Shown here piece after piece: positions 56,191 through 64,000 of a stretch of DNA of 64,000 nt. Location of the stretch: contig NC_053043.1 of assembly GCF_003473485.1 (NCBI RefSeq), positions 15,901,001 through 15,965,000 of the forward strand, in the 5' to 3' direction. Both the position numbers and the translations under genes were made by a program. Numbering within the stretch: the stretch's first letter is position 1; every line of letters begins with the position of its first letter. The stretch comes from Medicago truncatula (Eukaryota > Streptophyta > Magnoliopsida > Fabales > Fabaceae). The notes under the pieces were generated by a model. It worked only from the letters and a program-made list of their open reading frames with translations. It did not search any database and was not told the origin of the DNA.

Positions 56191-57353
56191 CAAAACATTA
56201 AAAATTTAAAACTGGGAATGCGAACACTTCCTTTATTGAGAGTTGCCTCCCTTAAGTGCTTCTTTATTGTCATTAGTTTGACAAATTCACATCCAAGTTA
56301 GGGTGGATAATATGACAAAAAAATATATCATCCTTCCTCTTCTTTCTTTTAAGTAGAATTCCCATATACTTTAGATACGGTATCAAGTGTTCCCATGCCC
56401 CCTATAACAAAGCCATTGGATTGGAACATGATTTCTCCATATCTTGAAGTTTAAACAATTCAGCTAGGGGAGGATATTTTTCTTCAAACACCAAGGGTTG
56501 AGTCTTAACAACTACATGAATTGTTTTATCCTTCTTCTCTGGGGTTTCAACAACTCCATCTACTTCTAGAACTACATCTAAGACTGAGATATCTTTTTCT
56601 TCCACTCCTTCATCAAGACATTGTTTAGTATCTTAACTCTTAATTATGTTGTTCAACCATTGTTTAGGTGATCTATGATTGCATTGAGATAAGACTATAC
56701 CTTTTTACTTGACACCTGATATGCCTCAATACTTCTGCTGATAGACAAGCTAGACTCTTGTGATTTCTTCATGAAATTGTTAAGCATATGAGTCAAGCTT
56801 TCTACCTACCATATACTCTTTTCCTTTTGTTCAACTAGTTTCTCGAGATGGTTCTTTTGGTTTAGATTTTCAGAGATAAACCCATTGATGGAATCTAGTT
56901 TAGATGCATGCTTATCCATTTAATCATTGAATTTAGCAAAAAGGAGTCAAGTGTATGGTTTCTCTCATAAAAAATTTCATTTTGAACATTGGGATATGAC
57001 TCGCAAGTGGAATTTCTCATGATATAACCAACATTTTGTATTTTGATGGACATGAAATTTGTTTCATTGTGACCTATTGTATTCTCAACCCCATAGAAAT
57101 CGTAATAAAATTTGTGGCTGAAAAGGTCTTGCTTTCAAATAGTTAAAATAGCAATCCATAACTAGGAGTGATTTTTTTTTCCAACTAACAACTAAGTTAT
57201 AATGAAAACAGCAAACAAAACACAATATAAACAGAACACAAAACTGGAGAAAAAAAAATTGACCAAAAAGGAATGTTAACTAAAATAAACAAAGAAATAT
57301 GAAAATAACTTAGAATAAACCACTTAACAATCTCCGGAAAAGACGCAAAAATT
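56191..57353. other. DNA between the two LTR-like repeats
   Basis: No intact gene. A short minus-strand frame at 56605-56402 (VFEEKYPPLAELFKLQ) might be a gag/pol remnant but has no clear family signature. The rest is AT-rich with poly-A runs. Confidence 0.35.
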
Positions 57354-59131
57354 TGATGCTCGAAAAATAGCTACCTTTCTCTAAGGCATATAAAGTGCAA
57401 GTATACATTGTTGCGACAAGTAACAAAGAGTATGTAGAGTATCGATCCCACGACGATTGTCGAGGATAAGTTCTAAGTACTTTTAAATACTAGGTTTAAT
57501 TATTTGAGATAAAAAAAGACAAATAACAAAGACAATGTAGTAAGATACTAAAGTAGCAAAAATCATAAGTATAATAAAGCATGTAAAAGGGAATTAGAGA
57601 TTCGAGTAAAAACATGTGGTTAAGGAAACTTGGTAAAGATAGATGTTTGCAAGATTTTAAAATCCACAACTCTGAGATGGAAACTATAGTTTCGTACAAC
57701 TTCCCGATGTAAAATGTAGAGAGTTGTAGCTTCACATAGTTTTTTGAGAACCTGGTGGCCACTGGGAGTGTTTCACACTCAACCTTCATGTTTGGCACGT
57801 TAAGACGTCCGTTCACGATGCAATCACATAATCTTAACATGCAACATTGCTAGGTTAGGTGATCCCTGTCGATCGCGGTCAAAATAATTTACTGAAAGTA
57901 GTACAAGGCAGTTAAACCTTGGTCGTTTCTCAATGATCTATGATAAATCAATACCAAATTAGAACAACAGACATAAAGTAAATTGGGGAGTTTTGTTTGT
58001 GGAAAAAGATGATCAATTTGACAAAATTAACGATTTAGCAAAACAACCAATCCACTGCTTTGTCAAATTTTGTTTGGGTCTATCATTGATGCTAAAAATA
58101 TCCGGTTCCACGATTCAATAACTTGTTTGATCACATATAAATTAATTAAGTTTCAATTAAATTTGTAAAAATTCATACTGATTATACGAACAAGCATCAA
58201 TATAACCTAGAGTTTGATTAATCATAATTGGGGAACATTAGCATTAAAGAACCTAACAAAACTCACTTGAATATAAATTAAAACAAGCATCTAATTTAAT
58301 TCAAGTAATCCTAAGCAGACACATGATTACAATTCAACTGAATCGATTGAAACAAGTGTTCACCATATGAAACTATGAATTATAATCGATGAAATCAAAT
58401 AAAGACCGAAGCAATCGTTTAGTACATAAAGCATTCAACACATACAATTAAAGATTGGAGGGAAAAGACATTAAATCGTAGAACAAGAAATTGGCATTAA
58501 AATAAAACCTTAAGACTTAAAACAGAATCTGACGATGGAACGTCATATGATATTTTTGGCTATGCTTTTAGTACCTTTGATGAGAGATGAGAGTTAGAGG
58601 AGTTGTCAATGGTTTGAGGAACGCATTGTATTGTTTTCACTTAAGTCGTTGTAACTTTTATCCTAAATCATGCAACTCCATATGTGTTTTGCAGTGAGAA
58701 ATCATGTAAATCGACAAATCAAGACATCACGTGAAGGATCATTGATATGAAATTGAAGACCAACGGTTCCTATAAGTTTTTTTTTTTTTTTTAAGAAAAT
58801 ACAAAGTAAAGAAAATTCATTTCAAATTTCTAGGAGTTTCGCGATGGAAGAACAATTGAAAACATGATGAAAACGCAAGAAATCGTATAGGAGAGGCTGC
58901 CACATGCGCCCCTGTGCCTCGGTTTATGCACCCCAACGGTTAGAATTGGCAGTTTGCTTGTGTTCCCAAGCTGGATTGGTGCAAAAAGCCCAATTTTCTT
59001 CTCTTAAACCATAACTAATTATTGGATATAAATAGAGACGCTTGCAGACATTATTTTTGAAAGCTAGAAGTTCAAAGTAAGGTCAAAACATCAAGAGTTT
59101 CAAGTCAAAATTTTAGGTATTTTTTTTTTTT
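57354..59131. repeat. LTR-like direct repeat, copy 2, and its continuation
   Basis: Starts TGATGCTCGAAAAATAG and continues past the end of copy 1 through 57.8-59.1 kb. A TATA-like GGATATAAATAGAG lies at about 59035. The right boundary was not found. No coding region is seen in this stretch. Confidence 0.45.
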
Positions 59132-59300
59132 GGCTAAATTGTATTTTTGGTCTCTTAGTTTTTTTTTTTTTTTTTAAGGATTTTGGTCTCTTAGCTATTT
59201 AGGTAGTATCACTTTGGTCCCTTAATTAAAATTCAATTTATTTTGGTCCCTTAACTTCTATCCGTTACACATCTTGGTCATTTCCGTTAGTTTTAATTCA
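59132..59300 (+). mobile_element. Left terminal repeat of a Mutator-like element
   Basis: GGCTAAATTGTATTTTTGGTC, followed by TTTGGTCCCTTAA and TTTTGGTCCCTTAACTTC, ending near TTCCGTTAG. This is the style of the ends of element B (GGCTTAATTC, GGTCCCTTAAC). The matching right end is not in the window, so it may belong to a larger element carrying the mobile-domain gene downstream. Confidence 0.5.
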
Positions 59301-59356
59301 AAAATGTTAAATTTTCTTCATCTTCTTCCCCTCTTTCCAACTTTGGGTTAAAAATC

Positions 59357-60486
59357 GAGTAAATAGACAATTACCCCCTGAAATTGTAAGTTTCGTCAAT
59401 TACCCCCCTGAAATTAACAAAACTTCAACTACCCCCTGAAATTGCACAACGTTGATCAATTTACCCCCTCCGTCAAATTTTTCTGTTAGTTAACTTGAAA
59501 ATTTATATATTTTTTTTCTTATCCTTAAAAGTGACTGCATTATCACTGAATTGTGGAGCATAATAGCTAAGTTTTGACGATATATAACCATATATTGACA
59601 GTATTGTAGAACAAATTGGCAGTATTTGGTAAACCCTACAATAATGTTCAAAATTCAAGAATATTTACAAAACAAACATAAAAGTATTTCTTTGTTCCAA
59701 CATCAGATGTTGTTTTTTCTTTTTCAAGTTGTCCTTAACCCCATTAGAGATCAAAAGGATGATGGCTATCATGTTTTTTTATTCTCTTAAAAAAACATAA
59801 TGAAATATACATAATATAATATTATTACCATTCCTTTGAATCCTAACGGGGGAAGAAGACCATGATTCCTTCAAGATTCTTTATAAAGTGATAGAAGTAA
59901 CAAGTTTATGTATTTTTTCTTGAAAGTGAGAGAAGTGTGTTGATGGTGTGCACCGCTCACAATATAAAGGAAGTGAAATTTTTTGGTGTGGTTAAAATTA
60001 GCAATAGCAAAGCCATATACTTTGACATCTTGGTAATTCTTGGTTATGCCAATCATGTATTATTTATGTGCTTCATTATGTATGACATGTATTAGTTTTC
60101 CATCTCACAAGTGTGGTTGTACTTTACTATGTTGACTTTCATATCGTTAGACTCTAATACATGATTAATGTTTGATTGTTTAAAGGAACATATATGGTTG
60201 TATACCATCAAAACTTAGCTAATATGCTCCACAATTCAGTGATAATGCAGTCACTTTTAAGGATAAAAAAAAAATATAAATTTTCAAGTTTAGGGGGCAT
60301 TTTGCACATAAGTACAAAACTTCAGGGGGATATTTGCAAAACGTCATGTTAACTAACATAAAAATTTGACGGAGGGGGTAAATTGATCAACGTTGTGCAA
60401 TTTTAGGGGGGTAATTGAAGTTTTGTTAATTTCAGGGGGATAATTGACGAAACTTACAATTTCAGGGGGTAATTGACTATTTACTC
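59357..60486. mobile_element. 1.1-kb inverted-repeat element F with 10-bp target duplication
   Basis: Ends GAGTAAATAG and CTATTTACTC, inverted repeats of about 230 bp rich in ACCCCCTGAAATT-type words, pairing through GTGACTGCATTATCACTGAA. Perfect 10-bp direct repeats GTTAAAAATC lie at 59347-59356 and 60487-60496. A loop of about 600 bp is noncoding. Its GAGT termini and 10-bp duplication match element A. Confidence 0.9.
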
Positions 60487-60497
60487 GTTAAAAATCA

Positions 60498-60505
60498 TAT
60501 AAATA
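60498..60505 (+). promoter_or_regulatory. Probable TATA box of the mobile-domain gene
   Basis: TATAAATA, two bases beyond the target duplication of element F. About 35-70 bp downstream lie the palindrome array and presumed leader. The assignment is by position only. Confidence 0.45.
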
Positions 60506-60568
60506 GTTGAGAATTGTTGTTCCCACATATAGTATGGCTGTGCCACACGAGTAAAATACGAAAATTCC

Positions 60569-60650
60569 CTTCGGCAGTTAACTACCGAAGTTTGTAGTGA
60601 ACCGGCGGCAGCTTACTACCGAGGATTTCCTCGGCAGTTAACTGCCGAGG
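60569..60650. repeat. Array of three palindromes
   Basis: Three 22-23-bp palindromes of one family: 60569-60590 (CTTCGGCAGTT + AACTACCGAAG), 60602-60624 (CCGGCGGCAG ... CTACCGAGG) and 60629-60650, which is a perfect dyad (CCTCGGCAGTT + AACTGCCGAGG). They sit in the presumed leader of the mobile-domain gene and could bind a dimeric protein or form RNA hairpins. Confidence 0.85.
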
Positions 60651-60786
60651 AAAACTGAACATAACCAGAACGCAGAAACTCAGTTTTCCAGTATTGCTTG
60701 ATTGTTCAAAATTGTTCCAAACCATCCAACTTCTCCAAATTCGATTTTTCAGCAAAATCAAGTGCATCATCTCCATTTAATCACAA

Positions 60787-61421
60787 GTAAGTATCTTGAC
60801 TCATTGTTTATCATAATGTTAGTTTGGGTAGGTTTTTTTTAAAAAAAAAAATGGTAGTTTTCATGTGGTTAGGGTTGATGTAGGAATTGAATTTTTTATG
60901 AGTGCATGTAGTTTATAATTGAATGTAGTTGGTTTAATTGATGATTGAATGATGTTAGGGTATAATGTGGTTTTGAATGGTGGCAAAATAACACATTTTG
61001 AGTATGTTTGATACTTTGCACACAAAGTCTTTGATAAAATGTGTCAATGACAATTTTATTGATTATTTAGTTAGTTTAGGTATTGGATACGATCTTGATT
61101 GTAATTCGAAAACGTGTATGTTGAATTAAGTTGAATGCATATTGAAAAAGTGTATATTGAATTAGGTTGAATGTGTATATTGAATTATGTTTAGTTTAGG
61201 TTGAATGTGTATGATAATGCATTTGATTTTTTGCGTTGGAATGTTAATGATAATGTGTATGATAATGTTTAGGTTCAATCAATGTCATTATTTTGGTAAA
61301 GTGGTTTAATGTGAAAGCGGTTATGTTTAGGTTGAATGTGAAAGTGTAGGTTTTGTTTAGGTTTACTGTTTGTTGATAAAGTGGTTGAATGATATTAATT
61401 TTTATTTTTTATTTTTTGTAG
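60787..61421 (+). other. Probable leader intron of the mobile-domain gene
   Basis: A strong donor (ACAA|GTAAGTATC at 60787) and acceptor (TTTTTTGTAG ending 61421) place the ATG 2 bp into the next exon. The stretch has no gene and contains repeated GTTGAATG and TGTATATTGAATTA words. Confidence 0.5.
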
Positions 61422-61423
61422 AT

Positions 61424-63971
61424 ATGGCCGATCAGGACCCCATTGATCCATCGAAGATGATTGGTGGTAGGCGTGCCATGACTCAGAGCCACCGCAGGGA
61501 GAGACAGAGTGGCCACATCCCAAAGAGGGGTAGAGGTCGGAGGGGAGATGGCTCAGGAAGCTCTCAGGCTACACAGCCTGAGGAGTCACAGGTTGTTGAC
61601 CCGTCACAGCCTGTTGACCAGACTGGGGTGGAGTACCTGAACTATCAGGATCAGGTACATCATGATGTGACGGATGGTGGATATGACCAGGATCATATAC
61701 CACATCAGCAGGATGCAGGAGACGAGGATGACATTGCAGCAGCTGCTGCACCGGAGGTGTTACCTACGGACCCTCCCTTTCCTGGTGGACCAGCTGACTT
61801 GTCCTTGCTCCACTCTTATGCCGGTCATGTGGCGTTGCCACTCTGGTATAATTCAAATAATGTAAGTGTATTTTTTTTAATTGTTTTTTCTTTATGTTAA
61901 AATATTTTCTTTAATTTAAATGTGTGTTTGTTTAATTATTATATCCACTTTTATATGTGTTTTTTTAATTGGTTTTTCTTTATGTTAAAATATTTTCTTT
62001 AATTTAAATGTGAGTTTGTTTAATTATTAAATCCACTTTTATATGTGTTTTTTTTAATTGGTTTTTCTTTATGTTAAAATATTTTCTTTAAATGTGTGTT
62101 TGTTTTTATTATTATATCCACCTCTATATGTGTTTTTTTTAATTCTTTTTCTTTATGTTTAATTATTTTCTTTAAATGTGTGTTTGTTTTAATTATTATA
62201 TACACTGTTATATGTTTATTTTTTTAATTCTATTTTTTATGTTTAATTGTTTTGTTTATATGTGTTTTTAATTATTATATACACTGTTATACATTGTTAT
62301 GTGTTTTTATGTTTAATTATTATATCCATATTTATTTTTCTATTATTTCAGGTTCGTAAGACCCGCGTGCTTAAACCGATTATTCATGGGGCGAAGATTC
62401 TCACTCTCGGACGCCCTAACGAGAATGAGAATTTGTTTTGGGATGCGCTTCAGCAGAGCGGGCTACATGATTTGGTCTACTTGGGGTACTCCACCGTGCC
62501 TCATGCCCTGCTGCTTACTTTATGCGAGAGGTGGTATCCGGAGACCAGCACCTTCCACATGCCGATGGGGGAGATGACTGTGACATTGGATGATGTCGCA
62601 TGTCTCACGCATCTTCCTATTGAGGGGCGGATGTTGGACCATGGGAAGAAGATGCCCAAGCATGAGGGAGCGGCACTGCTGATGACGTATCTGGGTGTGG
62701 CCCAGCATGAGGCTGAGAAGATCTGCAACCAGGAGTACGGTGGGTACATTAGCTACCCCAGGCTGAGGGACTTCTATACCTCGTACCTTGGTAGGGCCAA
62801 CGTATTGGCGGGTACGGAGGATCCTGAGGAGGTTGAGGAGCTGGAGAGGGTCAGGACATACTGCGTCCGGTGTTACCTTCTGTACTTGGTCAGATGCTTG
62901 TTGTTTGGCGATAGAAGCAACAAGCGCATCGAGCTGATATATTTGACGACCATGGCGGACGGCTACGCAGGGATGCGTAATTATTCCTGGGGAGCTATGA
63001 CCCTCGCCTACCTATACGGCGAGTTGGCGGATGCATGTAGGCCTGGACACAGAGTGCTTGGGGGGAGCGTGACACTACTCACTGTAAGAAAACTGAAATT
63101 TTATATTTATGTTAACTTTATTTTTTTGTGAACTTTTAATTTTTTGTTATATTTTTCCGTGCGTAATAATTTATAAATGTTATTTGTTTGGTTTGTGCAG
63201 GCATGATTTTTGGCGCATTTTCCAGGGTTTTTCAGTGTTGATCTCAACACTGACTACCTGGAAAACTATCCGGTTGCAGCGAGGTGGAAGCTCCATAAGG
63301 GTCATGGGGAGGGGATCACGTATCGGTCACTGCTCGATCGTATGCAGTTAGATGATGTATGCTGGAGGCCGTACGAGGAGCACAGAGAGATCCAGGACTT
63401 CGAGGAGGTTTTCTGGTATTCTGGATGGATTATGTGCGGCGTCCGTAGGGTGTACCGTCACTTGTCCGAGAGGGTTTTGAGGCAGTACGGATACGTGCAG
63501 ACCATCCCCAGACATCCGACTGATGTTAGGGACCTCCCCCCGCCTTCCATTGTGCAGATGTTCGTCGACTTCCGCACTCACACGCTTAAGGCGGACGCTC
63601 GGGGTGAGCAGGCAGGAGAGGATACATGGCGGGTGGCGGATGGCTATGTCCTGTGGTACACTAGGGTGTCTCACCCTCAGATCTTGCCACCTATTCCAGG
63701 AGATCTTCTGAGGCCTGCAAATGAAGAGCAGATCATTGCAGAGCAGTGGCAGCGGTATGAGGCGAGAAACTCGCCTGACACCTATGACATGGTTAGTGGC
63801 GCTGTTGCCTACGCTGATGCGCAGTTAGGCCAGGAGGAGGTCATGAGCATGACCCCTCAGCAGTCGTTTGAGGCCATAACCCATATGAGGGAGCAGATCG
63901 CGCCGATTTTGACCAGGAGGAGAGCCCAGAGGCCGAGGAGGAGGCACCATCATCAGGATCAGGACCAGTAG
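61424..63971 (+). pseudogene. Plant mobile domain (PMD/MAIN-type) gene with one nonsense codon
   Basis: Exons 61424-61861, 62352-63083 and 63201-63971, all phase 0 with clean GT-AG sites. Exon 1 encodes MADQDPIDPSKMIGG, basic RGRGRRGDG, then acidic and Gln/Asp-rich text ending in YAGHVALPLWYNSNN. Exons 2-3 encode the PMD fold: HDLVYLGYSTVPHALLLTLC, ERWYPETSTFHMPMGEMTVT, LDDVACLTHLPIEG, YLLYLVRCLLFGDRSNKRI, WGAMTLAYLYGELADAC, YVLWYTRVSHP. Exon 3 opens GCA TGA TTT: the TGA at 63204-63206 replaces the Trp usual there (T-A-W-x-x-x-HFPG). Otherwise the frame is open for about 640 codons, ending in HHHQDQDQ. Cellular relatives MAIN and MAIL1 act in transposon silencing and meristem upkeep; transposons carry many copies. 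It is GC-richer than flanking DNA. Probably transposon-borne and recently inactivated. Confidence 0.82.
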
Positions 63972-64000
63972 TACTATTTTCCTTTTTTAGGACTTATTTT

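Noticed and set aside
61424..63971. GC-rich PMD region as foreign or bacterial DNA
   Set aside because: It has three exons with plant GT-AG introns and a plant-specific domain; its GC content is normal for such genes.

Overview
This is nuclear DNA of a flowering plant, most likely a legume of the Medicago/clover/pea group. The evidence is AT-rich spacers, canonical GT-AG introns, a tandem cluster of LRK10-like (Lr10/PR5K-type) receptor kinases, a single-copy ZEITLUPE photoreceptor gene, a P-class chloroplast PPR gene, and many plant repeats (Mutator-like elements, MITEs, SINEs, an Ogre-like solo LTR, plant mobile domain genes). The species is inferred from gene style; no search was run.

Layout. 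1-25.7 kb: a cluster of six related kinase loci, all non-RD (HYD in place of HRD), membrane-anchored and without an ectodomain. They fall into two types. Type I has a very short N-terminus: + strand 1654-3008, a ruined + copy at 6799-7232, and - strand 23870-25232. Type II has a serine/proline-rich leader of about 30-50 residues: - strand 7819-9908, a degenerate + copy at 17553-18946, and + strand 21177-23213. The type II copies share a W-box plus CGCG-box promoter block, and an extra promoter block with no gene lies at 16198-16318. An F-box/FBD gene with a frameshift (13082-14530) sits inside the cluster.

26.9-34.6 kb: a complete ZEITLUPE (ADAGIO1-like) gene on the - strand. Its two coding exons are split by a 5.9-kb intron, inside the LOV-domain codon for the photoactive cysteine. 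35.4-46.3 kb: a nest of transposons. A MITE was split by two Mutator-like elements, A (35561-37492) and B (37524-46236); B's transposase gene is in turn interrupted by a 2.4-kb solo LTR (41467-43841), and B also carries a 0.7-kb inverted-repeat element. Target-site duplications fix nearly every boundary. 46.3-51.4 kb: decayed repeats, including a solo LTR and a LINE remnant. 51.4-53.9 kb: an intronless PPR gene resembling PPR10. 54-59 kb: retrotransposon debris.

59.1-64 kb: a plant mobile domain (PMD/MAIN-type) gene that is GC-richer than its surroundings. It has one in-frame stop where a Trp is expected, an array of three palindromes in its presumed leader, and a 1.1-kb inverted-repeat element inserted just upstream of its TATA box.

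The genes do not form one pathway. ZTL (clock and light-dependent protein turnover) and the PPR gene (chloroplast RNA) look like conserved housekeeping loci. The kinase cluster is a birth-and-death defence-type family, and the rest is transposon activity.
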